From Natrinema versiforme (GTDB lineage: Archaea; Halobacteriota; Halobacteria; Halobacteriales; Natrialbaceae), in the NCBI RefSeq assembly GCF_005576615.1, contig NZ_CP040331.1, forward strand, positions 124,001 to 188,000: a stretch of 64,000 bases of DNA, read 5' to 3'. A model generated the notes under the pieces. That model saw nothing but the letters and a program-made list of their open reading frames with translations. It searched no databases and was not told where the DNA came from. The translations under genes and the position numbers were made by a program. The first letter of the stretch is position 1, and each line of letters begins with the position of its first letter. Of this stretch, positions 8,952 to 17,909 are shown in pieces.

Positions 8952-10268
8952 ATGGGTATCGAAGAAGTCACGAAGACCGCACGCACCCGGCTCTGCATAG
9001 AGTCTGGTGAGCGGTCGTGGCTCAAAGATGCCCGCTTCACCGCACGAGACATCTCCAACGGCACTCTCGAACTCAAGCAACAAGGCTACTCTCGCACTGA
9101 GATTCAGAAGAAAGTTGACCGCGATGACTTCCTGCGGAACAACAAGTGTGCAGTCGTCGGGAAAGCCCTGCAAGCGTGGGACTCCTATAAAGAACTCCTC
9201 AATTGGTGGCACGACCAAGACGACACCAACGCCGGGAAACCGTCGCCACCCGCCACGGACAAGAAGGGAGCATACCCACTCGTTATGGCGCACACCGAAG
9301 GTTATCGACTCACCTACAACGACGAGGACGACCGCGTTCAGTTCCGTGTGAGTCCGAAGCCGTACAAGAAGGTGAAAGGGCACCTTCGAGGGCGACCGGA
9401 AGACCTCAACCTCATCGAGTCGGCCTTCACGGATGACGAGTGGTCGTTGGGGCAGGCCGAACTTTTGTACCGAGATGGCGTGTACTACCTACATGTCACG
9501 GTCAAAACAGAGGTTGAAGTGCCTGAACCAGAAGACGCTGACACACTCGTCGGCGTAGATATTAATGAGCGCAACATCGCCCTCACCGCTCTTAATCGTG
9601 AGACGATGGACACTCTCGGAACACTCGTGCTTGACTACGGCTCGGTGAAAGCCGAACGCCAACGCTACCACACCATCACCAAACGCTGTCAAGAACACGG
9701 CCAACACTCCATCCACCACCAACTCGGGGAGAAAGAAGAACGCTACACCGAGTGGATTCTCCACCGAATGTCCCGAATCGTGGTGGAGTTCGCCCAACAG
9801 TTCTCGAACCCAGTCATCGTGTTCGAGGATATGGAAGGTATCCGCGACGAGATCAAATACGGTACATACATGAACCGTAGACTGCACAAACTACCGTTCC
9901 ACAAGTTCGAGAAATTCGTCTCGTACAAGGCGACGTGGAACGAGATCCCCACGGACACGGTAGACAGTTACTACAACTCGAAGTCGTGTTCGTGCTGTGG
10001 ACACCGTGGCTACCGCCAAGGTCGGCGGTTCCACTGTACGAATGATTCGTGCGAGGTTCAGCAAGACCACGCTGACCGAAACGCGAGCGTGAATGTGGCG
10101 TGGCGAGCGTGGGCGAAACACGCTGGCATAGACGTTGAATCGATTAATTACCGGACTCGCAAAACCCAACCATTTGTTCGGAAGGTGAGCCTGTCTGGGT
10201 CGGGGCGCTCTGTAAATCGCCCATCCTCATCCCGCGAAATCGCTTCGCGTGGAGTGCTTACGACGTAG
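8952..10268 (+). CDS. tnpB: RNA-guided nuclease TnpB of the IS605 element
   Basis: A 438-residue TnpB, the transposon-encoded ancestor of Cas12. The N-terminal part contacts DNA and RNA. The RuvC catalytic residues are intact: Asp203 in VGVDINERN, Glu292 in VFEDMEGI and Asp375 in ADRNASVNV. A zinc finger sits between the last two (Cys346, Cys349, Cys362, Cys367). TnpB proteins use an omega-RNA from the element right end to cut DNA beside a short target-adjacent motif, which helps keep the transposon at its donor site. The extra C-terminal Ser/Arg-rich tail after residue 400 overlaps the expected omega-RNA region. There is no sign of decay. Confidence 0.93.
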   Translation: MGIEEVTKTARTRLCIESGERSWLKDARFTARDISNGTLELKQQGYSRTEIQKKVDRDDFLRNNKCAVVGKALQAWDSYKELLNWWHDQDDTNAGKPSPPATDKKGAYPLVMAHTEGYRLTYNDEDDRVQFRVSPKPYKKVKGHLRGRPEDLNLIESAFTDDEWSLGQAELLYRDGVYYLHVTVKTEVEVPEPEDADTLVGVDINERNIALTALNRETMDTLGTLVLDYGSVKAERQRYHTITKRCQEHGQHSIHHQLGEKEERYTEWILHRMSRIVVEFAQQFSNPVIVFEDMEGIRDEIKYGTYMNRRLHKLPFHKFEKFVSYKATWNEIPTDTVDSYYNSKSCSCCGHRGYRQGRRFHCTNDSCEVQQDHADRNASVNVAWRAWAKHAGIDVESINYRTRKTQPFVRKVSLSGSGRSVNRPSSSREIASRGVLTT

Positions 10269-10325
10269 GCTGAGGGAATTAGAAAAGCCACGGGTCACCC
10301 GACCCGTGGTCGTTTACGCTGTGAA
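10130..10325 (+). ncRNA. Predicted omega-RNA of TnpB (3' end of tnpB to right end)
   Basis: By analogy with characterised TnpB systems, the guide scaffold is transcribed in sense from the 3' part of tnpB through the right-end hairpin (10288-10309), and the guide is the host sequence directly beyond the element. The hairpin and the GC-rich 3' coding region are visible. RNA boundaries are inferred and cannot be fixed here. Confidence 0.4.
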
Positions 10326-10396
10326 TCTAGGAATGAATTGTATCTCCATCTCGAGATTCAAACTTTATACTCCTGTATCTCCACTATTAAATAACA

Positions 10397-11353
10397 ATGG
10401 TCTGGTCTGTTCGGCTCAGGGACGACGAGCATGAAACGAGGCAAACCGAATCCGATGCAACTATCTCTACATGTTCAGAGTGTGGGTCGAGTAGCGTAGT
10501 CCGACATTCTGATCAAGGTGAGCGAGTTTGTGAGGAGTGCGGTCTAGTGATTGAGGAAGCAATGGTTGATTCGGGGCCAGAATGGCGAGCATTTAATCAC
10601 AAAGAGCGACAGGAGAAGTCGCGTGTCGGTGCCCCAACTACTCAGACAATGCACGACAAGGGGCTCACCACCAAAATCGACTGGAAAGATAAGGATGCAT
10701 ACGGCCGCTCGATTTCCTCGAAGAAGCGTTCGCAGATGAACCGGCTACGGAAATGGCAGAGCCGTATCCGGACGAAAGACGCCGGTGAGCGGAATCTCCA
10801 GTTCGCGCTCAGCGAGATCGACCGGATGGCCTCGGCACTGGGTGTCCCACGATCGGTTCGTGAGGTAACAAGTATGATTTACCGGCGAGCGCTTCAGGAA
10901 GATCTCATTCGCGGACGATCAATTGAGGGCGTTGCCACAGCTGCACTGTATGCTGGCTGTCGGCAAGAAGGTATTCCGCGCTCATTAGAAGAGATCACAG
11001 AGGTTTCGCGTATCGAACGAATAGAGGTAAGCCGTACCTACCGATACATCTCGAACGAGCTCGGTCTTGAACTGCTTCCTATCGATCCGAAGCAATACGT
11101 ACCTCGCTTTAGCTCAAAACTGGACCTCCCACAGGAAGTCGAAGCTAAGGCCAATGAAATCATCGAAGAGACCGCTGATCCATTACTCTCTGGGAGAGGT
11201 CCATCGGGATTCGCTGCTGCCGCTATTTACGCTGCCGCCTTGCTTTGCAACGAAAAACGGACTCAGAAAGAAGTAGCAGATGTCGCCCAAGTCACCGAAG
11301 TGACAATTCGTAACCGGTATCAGGAGCAAATCGAGATGCTTGGCATACATTAA
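10397..11353 (+). CDS. tfb: Transcription initiation factor TFB
   Basis: A 318-residue archaeal TFIIB homologue that bridges TBP and RNA polymerase at promoters. The zinc ribbon has Cys26, Cys29, Cys45 and Cys48 (CSECG and CEECG). It is followed by the B-reader region around residues 60-100 and two cyclin-like repeats, roughly 110-200 and 215-310, the second ending in a recognition helix VTEVTIRNRYQE. Haloarchaea carry several TFB paralogues with distinct promoter preferences. The start is the ATG at 10397, with a TATA-like CTTTATAC about 30 bp upstream. The IS605 right end lies only about 90 bp upstream and may have altered its regulation. Confidence 0.95.
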   Translation: MVWSVRLRDDEHETRQTESDATISTCSECGSSSVVRHSDQGERVCEECGLVIEEAMVDSGPEWRAFNHKERQEKSRVGAPTTQTMHDKGLTTKIDWKDKDAYGRSISSKKRSQMNRLRKWQSRIRTKDAGERNLQFALSEIDRMASALGVPRSVREVTSMIYRRALQEDLIRGRSIEGVATAALYAGCRQEGIPRSLEEITEVSRIERIEVSRTYRYISNELGLELLPIDPKQYVPRFSSKLDLPQEVEAKANEIIEETADPLLSGRGPSGFAAAAIYAAALLCNEKRTQKEVADVAQVTEVTIRNRYQEQIEMLGIH

Positions 11354-11413
11354 TTGTACTTCCGAAGGTACTCACCCGCCGGGCTTAAGGCATACAATTA
11401 CGAACAATTTACC

Positions 11414-11947
11414 ATGTCGTCCATTGAGCTCACTCCGAGCCAGAAAAAGATTCTCCGCGCACTAACGAACCTTCACAAGGAGTCCGAGGGCGCCATCAAG
11501 GGCGAAGACATCGCCGAGCAAGTTGACCGGAACCCGGGAACAATACGCAACCAGATGCAGAGTCTCAAAGCGCTCCAACTGGTAGAGGGCGTTCCCGGGC
11601 CGAAGGGCGGCTACAAACCGACCGCTACAGCCTACCAGGCGCTCGATATCCAGCAATTGGACGACCCAGTCACTGTCGCCCTCGAGCACAAGGGGAACCT
11701 GGTCGAGGACGTCGTTGTCGAGGAAATTAACCTCTCGAGCGTCCACCATCCCGAACTCTGTCGCGCGGAGATTCATCTGCAGGGAACCATCAGTGACGTC
11801 GATGAGGGTGACCCAATCACCGTCGGCCCAACTCCTCTTTCGAAACTCGTTATTGATGGCCGCGTCGACGGTAAGGACGATACGAACAACATTCTCATCC
11901 TCAGAATTGAAGACATGATTGCTCCAGCCGAAAAACCCGAACACTGA
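11414..11947 (+). CDS. HTH transcriptional regulator downstream of TFB
   Basis: A 177-residue protein starting at ATG 11414 (MSSIELTPSQKKILRAL). Residues 1-70 form a winged helix with clear helix-turn-helix spacing (GEDIAEQVDRNPGTIRNQMQSLKAL) and a wing, VEGVPGPKGGYKPT. The C-terminal 100 residues are beta-rich and look like a small ligand-sensing or dimerisation domain (VEEINLSSV, AEIHLQGTISDVDEGDPITVGP). This resembles a family of haloarchaeal proteins with an N-terminal HTH that often neighbour TFB or cofactor genes. The 60-bp gap to tfb suggests co-transcription. The ligand is unknown. Confidence 0.8.
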   Translation: MSSIELTPSQKKILRALTNLHKESEGAIKGEDIAEQVDRNPGTIRNQMQSLKALQLVEGVPGPKGGYKPTATAYQALDIQQLDDPVTVALEHKGNLVEDVVVEEINLSSVHHPELCRAEIHLQGTISDVDEGDPITVGPTPLSKLVIDGRVDGKDDTNNILILRIEDMIAPAEKPEH

Positions 11948-12061
11948 CCACACACCTTGCCGGTGTCTCGTTCATTTCCTACTCATTCAAATCCACATTG
12001 TGAACTCCAGGAGATCGTCGTCGGTTGGTCCACCGTAGACAGTCAAAGCTGGATCGGCTGC

Positions 12062-12919
12062 CTACGGAGTGAGTGTGAGGCCGTCTTCAGCGACGACCAC
12101 GTCACCGTCGAAAACCGACTCGGCATCGCGTTGCATTGCGTCGAGGTCACGGTACGGCATGATGTGTGTGAGAACGAGCGTCTGTACGCCGGCGTCCTCT
12201 GCGATCTCACCGGCGTCTGTCGCATCGCAGTGATTGGCAGTCAACGTGGACCTGTCGAGTCCTTCTTCCCCTGCTGCGTGCTGTGGCCACACGAACTGTT
12301 CGTCCGCGTTCGGGACGCGGTCTTCGTCGACTGGCGCGGTGTTGCAGTCCTGAACGAGGATGTCTGCGTCGGCGGCGAACTCGGCGAGCGACGGGATCTT
12401 CCGCGTGTCGCCGGAGAAGACGATTGACGACCCTGTTTCGTGCTCCTCGAAGCGGTAGGCGTACGTCTCGATCGAGTGTTCGACTGGCAATGCGTCGATT
12501 TCCCAGCCGTCCATCTGGCGACTGAATCCGTCCGTCACGAGTTCGGTTTCGATATCGGAGATGCCGTCCGTCGGGTAGATATCCTTGCGGTACTCGATGT
12601 CTTCCGCGTAAACGTCGTACAGCGCGTCGACGAGCCGGTCGGTGCCGTCTGGACCGTACACCGTGAGCGATCCACGACCGGCCTCAGTCCAGCTTGTGAA
12701 GGCGAAGTGGAAGAACGACGCGTTGTGATCCATGTGATGATGGGTAAAAAACAGCGTCTCGATCTCACCCATATCGACGTCGGCGTCCATCAGGCCGTAG
12801 ACCGTCTTGGGCCCACAGTCGATCATCACCGTGTCGTCTGCGACGTCAATCACGAGACTCGTGCCGCCACGTGCCGAGATTGGGACAGGGCTTCCAGTCC
12901 CGACGAGGGTAATTTCCAT
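12062..12919 (-). CDS. RNase Z-like metallo-beta-lactamase-fold hydrolase
   Basis: A 285-residue protein starting at MEITLVGTGSPVP (ATG at 12919). It shows the family opening VGTGSP, the zinc-binding THHHMDHN (His-x-His-x-Asp-His), the SGDTRK aspartate strand, and the late histidine in LTHIMPY. This arrangement matches tRNase Z-like and related phosphodiesterase or arylsulfatase-like MBL enzymes. It lacks an obvious exosite arm, so a tRNA-processing role is not assured; haloarchaea have several such paralogues. It is monocistronic and convergent with the HTH gene to its left. Confidence 0.88.
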   Translation of the reverse strand: MEITLVGTGSPVPISARGGTSLVIDVADDTVMIDCGPKTVYGLMDADVDMGEIETLFFTHHHMDHNASFFHFAFTSWTEAGRGSLTVYGPDGTDRLVDALYDVYAEDIEYRKDIYPTDGISDIETELVTDGFSRQMDGWEIDALPVEHSIETYAYRFEEHETGSSIVFSGDTRKIPSLAEFAADADILVQDCNTAPVDEDRVPNADEQFVWPQHAAGEEGLDRSTLTANHCDATDAGEIAEDAGVQTLVLTHIMPYRDLDAMQRDAESVFDGDVVVAEDGLTLTP

Positions 12920-13181
12920 GGAAGGACGTAGCACGGCTGCGGCTTTGTATGTTCGTGCAGCAAACGAACGATATGAGGAGACGACGTTCGAATTCCAGTT
13001 CGAGAACCATGGGGCTACCAACCTGTCTGTACGGCTGGCGGGGCAGAGCAACGCTGAGTATAACGTCGTCGAAACGCTAGAAGCGATCATCGGTCGATAC
13101 CGATACAGCACACTCAAATATCGACTTTGAACGCTCCTCGGCACATTACAAAACTCACAGGACGCTGATTAAATACAGAAT

Positions 13182-14000
13182 ATGCCTACAGAACCTCAAA
13201 ACGCCGTCCTCGAACACCTAACATCGATCCAACAGTCCTTCACTCTGGACGAGAACATTCAGCAGTACGCGGAACTCCTCATTTCAGAACTCACGACGCA
13301 AGAACTGCAGATTCGATCCCCTGCTCGTACGGCTGCAGCATGCTTCCTCATTGCCTGTCGCTTGCGAGAGACTCCGGTTCGCGTGACCAGGATTGCCGAC
13401 GCTTCCGATGCTACCAAATCAGAGATTCTCAACGAAAAGAAACGCATCTCGGACACGCTGGAGCTCGGAATACCGAATGATGATCCAACTGTGATCCTCG
13501 AAGAAGCGTGCGAGGACCTTTCGCTTTCTGATGACATCCAAACTCGTGCACAACAAATAGCAGACTTGGGTGCCGAAGCCGGAGTCACCAGTGGTGTCTC
13601 TCCATATACATACGCGGCAGCTGTACTCTACATCACAAGTTCAGCTGCCGACACCGACCTCTCCCAGACCGATATCGCCGACAAATTCGACGTATCGACA
13701 GCCACACTCCGAGACAGACGTGACGACCTACTCGACACAACCGGAAGCCACCTGTTCAAACTTCAATACCCGACAGCACCGCCCGAAGCCATCTCGCTCG
13801 TCGACGACCTGCTTCACCACGCACAAACCGCTAAATGGGCACAGGGCAAACGTCACATGGGCATCCTCGCTGGAGCATGGTTGTATACCGCGAACAAATA
13901 TCAAATCGAAACTAGCGTATCAGAACTCGCGGCTCTCACTGGCGTGAGTGAATCAACGATCCGTGCTCGCTCTAAAGACTTTGACCAGCCGTTTTCATGA
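13182..14000 (+). CDS. TFB-related protein with cyclin-like repeats but no zinc ribbon
   Basis: A 272-residue protein built almost entirely of cyclin-fold helices. I see three repeat-like units: residues about 20-95 (ending EILNEKKRISDTLELG), 100-190 (SPYTYAAAVLYI, VSTATLRDRRDDLLD) and 200-270 (GILAGAWLYTANKY, VSESTIRARSKDF). Units two and three each end with an HTH-like recognition helix like the TFB core. There are no ribbon cysteines and no B-reader, so it could bind TBP or DNA without recruiting polymerase in the usual way. It may act as a competitor or specialised factor (inference). An AT-rich GATTAAATACAG lies just upstream of the ATG. Confidence 0.8.
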   Translation: MPTEPQNAVLEHLTSIQQSFTLDENIQQYAELLISELTTQELQIRSPARTAAACFLIACRLRETPVRVTRIADASDATKSEILNEKKRISDTLELGIPNDDPTVILEEACEDLSLSDDIQTRAQQIADLGAEAGVTSGVSPYTYAAAVLYITSSAADTDLSQTDIADKFDVSTATLRDRRDDLLDTTGSHLFKLQYPTAPPEAISLVDDLLHHAQTAKWAQGKRHMGILAGAWLYTANKYQIETSVSELAALTGVSESTIRARSKDFDQPFS

Positions 14001-14106
14001 TGACTACTAAATATTATGTACTATCTCTGTTGAATCCCCATTAATTCGACACCTTATCAACTGAATCAGCCGATAGGTGGGTGTGCGAGTCTACCGCTGG
14101 TATCCT

Positions 14107-14940
14107 CTACTGGTCTTCATCAATAGCATCGAAGACATTTTTAGATGAGGGGAATACTTCACTTTGAACATCGTCTACATAAGATTCAACTGCACCTTGG
14201 ATAACTGAATTTAGGTCAGCATATTGTTTTGAGAGTGTATATGATTCGTCGCTCAGTCCCAGTACGTCGGTGATGACAAGCACTTGTCCGTTTACGCATC
14301 GACCTGCACCAATTCCAATAGTTGGAACATCTACTGCTTCAGTAACCTGTTTTCCGGTTTCTTCTGTGACTGCCTCAAGGATAATCGAGAAGGCTCCAGC
14401 GTCTTCCAATTCTTCTGCTGTCTCCACCAACGCTTCAACTGTGGCTGAACTTCCATCACCCCGTCCCTGTACGTAGCCACCGCCTATTTGATTCATACGT
14501 TGAGGGGTCAATCCGATATGACCCACAACAGGCATTCCCAGTTCTGTGAGACGGGAAACAATTTCGATGGTTGTTTTTCCGTAGGGTGCCGTCTCCAATT
14601 TTACAGCGTCAGCTCCTGCTTCCTTCATAAATCGGCCTGCATTCTTGACCGATTCTTCAAGGGAGGTCCCATACGATAAAAACGGCATATCACCAATCAC
14701 CATTGCATCCTCTACAGCCCTGTCAACAGCCGCAGTATTCGATAATGCTTCGTCAAGCGTAACCGGTACCGTGTCGTCATATCCCAAGTGATTGTCGCCA
14801 GCACTATCTCCGACCAAAATCATATCGACACCGCCTTCATCTACTTGCCGGGCTATTGGAGCATCATATGCAGTCAGCATTGTAACCGGTTCACTGTTTT
14901 TGTACTTTTCGTGGATGTCCGGGATCGATACGCGTCCCAT
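14107..14940 (-). CDS. panB: 3-methyl-2-oxobutanoate hydroxymethyltransferase
   Basis: PanB makes ketopantoate from 2-oxoisovalerate and methylene-tetrahydro(methano)pterin, the first committed step toward pantothenate and CoA. The start is set at ATG 14940 (MGRVSIPDIHEKYKNSEP). The TIM-barrel shows the metal and substrate motifs MLTAYDAP, ILVGDSAG, GDMPFLSYG, VKLE, HIGLTPQ, LEAVTEE with the catalytic glutamate, and TIGIGAG. The length of 277 is normal. Codon use is more AT-rich than in the flanking copA gene, suggesting a different history. No other pantothenate gene is nearby. Confidence 0.94.
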   Translation of the reverse strand: MGRVSIPDIHEKYKNSEPVTMLTAYDAPIARQVDEGGVDMILVGDSAGDNHLGYDDTVPVTLDEALSNTAAVDRAVEDAMVIGDMPFLSYGTSLEESVKNAGRFMKEAGADAVKLETAPYGKTTIEIVSRLTELGMPVVGHIGLTPQRMNQIGGGYVQGRGDGSSATVEALVETAEELEDAGAFSIILEAVTEETGKQVTEAVDVPTIGIGAGRCVNGQVLVITDVLGLSDESYTLSKQYADLNSVIQGAVESYVDDVQSEVFPSSKNVFDAIDEDQ

Positions 14941-15002
14941 ACAGAGATATTCCCTCACACGGTTGTATAACATTCGTTATCTCCTTCGCCTGTAGCTACC
15001 GA

Positions 15003-15330
15003 TTAGGGTGATCGGTCGAGATTGCGAGCAAGGCAGGCGATGGTGAGCTCTCGAAACTGGTTCCACCAGTACCGTGACCGGACGACGCACCGCACTTGCA
15101 TTTGAGCCGGGAGTTCACCGTCTCGTTCTAACTACGCTGACCATCGAGATCAACATTCAGTCGAGCATTCCACGCCTTGTGGAGCGACGAAAACTCTCTG
15201 TGTTTGATGACCGGACGAGCATCCGAATCACGGGCTAATGCACGAACCTTCTGGTCGCCATAACCCTCGTCACCGAGGAGAACTGCGACATCACCAGTGT
15301 TCCGCTCAAGGAGCGCCGGCGCGATCTAGG
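15003..15330 (-). pseudogene. Decayed IS5-family transposase fragment
   Basis: The reverse strand reads as the C-terminal third of an IS5-type DDE transposase: VAVLLGDEGYGDQKVRALARD (with a catalytic-type Asp), then PVIKHREFSSLHKAWNARLN, and the final RYWWNQFRELTIACLARNL before a stop at 15003. At least two in-frame TAG codons, each explainable as CAG to TAG, interrupt it, and the N-terminal part is missing. It lies between panB and copA. Confidence 0.72.
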
Positions 15331-15473
15331 ACTTGTGTTTTCGTGTCGTCATTACCTGGTTTCTGATGATAACTTCGCGGGCGCAACCGACGGTGGGCCC
15401 ACCGAAGCGCCGCGTCCGGATAACCCGCTCAAGATCGGACGCGACCACCGAACGGAAGCCGGCGAAGAGCCGT

Positions 15474-17906
15474 TCACTTCTCCTCTGACAGTAGCGGCCT
15501 GGTCGAATTCGTGACGACCAACAAGCTGCTCGCGCCCATCGCGAGCGCAGCGAAGAGCGGGTTCAGGAGGCCCAGCACGGCCAACGGAATCGCGATCGCG
15601 TTGTAGCAGAACGCCCAGCCGATGTTGCCCTTCACCCGGCGGTTCGTCGCTCGAGCGAGTTCGAAAACCGTTTCGACGGACGAGAGGTCATCGTCGACGA
15701 GGGCGACGTCCGCGGCGTCAGCGGCCATCGCGGTGCCGCCGCCGAGAGCGACACCGAGGTCGGCGGCGGCCAACGCCGGCGCGTCGTTGGTGCCATCGCC
15801 GATCATCACCGTACGGCCCGTTCCGTTGAACCGTTTGACGGTCTCGGCTTTCCCTTCGGGGGGAACGCCCGCGAACACCTCGTCGACGGCGTCGTGCTCG
15901 CGAAAGCGTCGCGCGGCCCGAGCGTCATCTCCGGTGAGCACGACGACCGCCGCTCCGTTAGCTGAAATCGCGGTCAGCGTCTCCTCCCAGTTCGGTCGTA
16001 GGTCGTCGGCGACGACGATGACCCCTTCGGCGGTCCCGTCGCGACCGACGGCGACCGGAACCCGCCCCGTCTCGCGGTTGTCGGCGATCCGTTCCGCGAC
16101 GGCCACGGGAACGCCCCAGCCACGATCGCGGAACAGGCCCGGGTGACCGACGATTATCTCGTCCCCATCGACGGCGCCTGTAACGCCGTTCCGGTAGCTA
16201 TCGAAGGACTCGACGATATCGTCCACCGATCCAGCGTTCGATGAGGACTCGACCGTCCCGCCGTCGAAAACTGCCCGTTCGGCGGCAATAGCTCGGCCGA
16301 CCGGATGCGACGAGCGCTCCTCCAGCAGCGCCGCCTTCTCGAGCAGATCGGCCTCAAGGTCGGTGTCGACGACGGTCATTTCGCCCGTCGTCAACGTACC
16401 CGTCTTGTCGAAGATAACAGTGTCCGCGTCTCGGATCCGCTCGAAGACGCTCTCGTCGAAGACGACGATCGAGCGTTCCAACGCGTCGCGGATTCCCGCA
16501 GCGACCGCGAGCGGCGTCGCCAGTCCGAGAGCGCAGGGACAGGAGACAATCAACACCGTGAGCCCGACGAGGAGGGCTGCGGGCCCGCGACCGAGTAGGA
16601 GGTAAATGCCCGTGACGATTACTGCGAGGGCGAGAACGACCGGTACGAAGATCGTCGCTAGTTTATCCGCGAGTTTCTGAATACCGTGGGAGCCGCTCTG
16701 GAGGTCCCAGACGAGTTCGGCGATCCGGTCGAGACTGCTCGTCGCGTTTTCCCCGACGTGGACGGTCACCGCGCCATCAGTCACCATCGAACCGCCGACG
16801 ACGGTGTCGCTCACGGTTTTACGTACGGGAAGGGATTCTCCGGTGACGACTGCTTCGTCGACGGCCGCATCGCCGTCAACGATCTCCCCGTCGACGGGAA
16901 TCCGTTCGCCGGACCGGACCAGTACGCGATCGCCCGCCTCGAGATCCTCGACAGTGACGTCTTCGTGCGCACCGTCGTCGCGAACGCGACGCGTCTCGTC
17001 GACTTGGACGGAGGTCAGGTTGGAGAGGCGCTCGGTCGCCTGTTGTTTGATCGTCGATTCGTAGTAATTTCCGACCGTGACGATGACGATGATTGCGACG
17101 GTCACGTCGTAGTAGATGTGCTCGCCGCCGATCACGATCGACAGCGTACTATAAAGGTACGCGCTCACGGCCGCGATCGCGACGAGCAAGTCCATGTTCG
17201 GGGACCGCGTCCGAATGCTGACGTACGCGCTCTGAAGGATCGGTTTCCCTGTGATAGCCAGGATGATCGTCGTGAGCGCCCCGATGACGACGTAAAATGG
17301 CGTCGCGACGGAACTCGCGAGTGCGGTTTCGAAGAACTCCGTCACTCGGTCGCCGTAGAACAGTCCGCCGAAATACGTAGGATAGATGATGACGAGGTAT
17401 TGCAGCATCACCGACATCCCCATGAGGACGCCGACCGCGACTCGCCCCATCTCCCAGTCATTGGCTCGGCGGCGGCTGAACGAATCGTCTCGAGAGTAGG
17501 CGCTGTAACCGAGTCCACTGATTTCGTCCTTCAGGTCGGCCGTCGAGACGCGATCCGGATCGTGATCGATCCGAACCGTATCGGTTACGTAACTCGAGCT
17601 GGCATTGCTGACGCCGTCGATCGTCGTCGCGGCCGACTCGATGAACGCCTCGCAGGTCGCGCAGTGCATCCCGTCGACCTCCAGGAACGTCGCTTCGTGA
17701 TCCGGCGGGACCTCCCGGTCCGCCTGTCGGTCATCACGGGCACTGCGAACGTCTTCGGCCGCAACCTCGTCGACGTCGCCGAGCGCCTCGTAGACGTCGC
17801 GACAGCCGACGCAGCAAAACGGCTTCCCATCGACGACGATGTCACTCCCCTCAACAGGGAGATCACAAAGCGTGCAGCCAGTTTCTGTTGTATTCACATC
17901 TGACAT
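15474..17906 (-). CDS. copA: Copper-transporting P1B-type ATPase
   Basis: An 810-residue membrane pump that exports Cu(I) (or delivers it for oxidase maturation) at the cost of ATP. An N-terminal cysteine cluster (CTLC at 11-14, FCCVGC at 30-35) resembles the extra metal-binding domain of FixI/CcoI-type pumps. It is followed by an HMA domain with HCATC (81-85). About eight membrane helices follow, with TGES (355-358), the intramembrane SCPC (455-458), phosphorylation site DKTGT (500-504), SSHPVG and GDGTND. A broken TauE/SafE-like gene ends 3 bp upstream of its ATG, implying a former operon. The N-terminal cluster favours a role in cuproenzyme assembly; that is inference. Confidence 0.95.
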   Translation of the reverse strand: MSDVNTTETGCTLCDLPVEGSDIVVDGKPFCCVGCRDVYEALGDVDEVAAEDVRSARDDRQADREVPPDHEATFLEVDGMHCATCEAFIESAATTIDGVSNASSSYVTDTVRIDHDPDRVSTADLKDEISGLGYSAYSRDDSFSRRRANDWEMGRVAVGVLMGMSVMLQYLVIIYPTYFGGLFYGDRVTEFFETALASSVATPFYVVIGALTTIILAITGKPILQSAYVSIRTRSPNMDLLVAIAAVSAYLYSTLSIVIGGEHIYYDVTVAIIVIVTVGNYYESTIKQQATERLSNLTSVQVDETRRVRDDGAHEDVTVEDLEAGDRVLVRSGERIPVDGEIVDGDAAVDEAVVTGESLPVRKTVSDTVVGGSMVTDGAVTVHVGENATSSLDRIAELVWDLQSGSHGIQKLADKLATIFVPVVLALAVIVTGIYLLLGRGPAALLVGLTVLIVSCPCALGLATPLAVAAGIRDALERSIVVFDESVFERIRDADTVIFDKTGTLTTGEMTVVDTDLEADLLEKAALLEERSSHPVGRAIAAERAVFDGGTVESSSNAGSVDDIVESFDSYRNGVTGAVDGDEIIVGHPGLFRDRGWGVPVAVAERIADNRETGRVPVAVGRDGTAEGVIVVADDLRPNWEETLTAISANGAAVVVLTGDDARAARRFREHDAVDEVFAGVPPEGKAETVKRFNGTGRTVMIGDGTNDAPALAAADLGVALGGGTAMAADAADVALVDDDLSSVETVFELARATNRRVKGNIGWAFCYNAIAIPLAVLGLLNPLFAALAMGASSLLVVTNSTRPLLSEEK

Positions 17907-17909
17907 AAA

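Larger units (their letters stand above)
8469..10309 (+). mobile_element. IS605-type insertion sequence (tnpA and tnpB divergent)
   Basis: The element is bounded by near-identical hairpins of about 22 nt: CCACGGGTCA-CC-TGACCCGTGG at 8469-8490 and CCACGGGTCA-CC-CGACCCGTGG at 10288-10309, in the same orientation. Subterminal direct hairpins are how HUH (Y1) transposases recognise IS605 ends, and such elements make no target duplication. The true ends lie some bases outside the hairpins. Both genes look intact, so the element may still be mobile. It sits between acs and tfb. Confidence 0.85.

Noticed and set aside
8469-10309. Hairpins at the IS605 ends considered as terminators or CRISPR-like repeats
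   Set aside because: Only two copies in matching orientation around tnpA/tnpB; this is the IS605 end structure. No CRISPR array or tRNA gene was recognised in the window.
16686-17903. A 405-codon open frame opposite copA
   Set aside because: It mirrors copA codon structure in a GC-rich genome; composition (Arg, Asp and Val rich, no motifs) is that of an antisense shadow.
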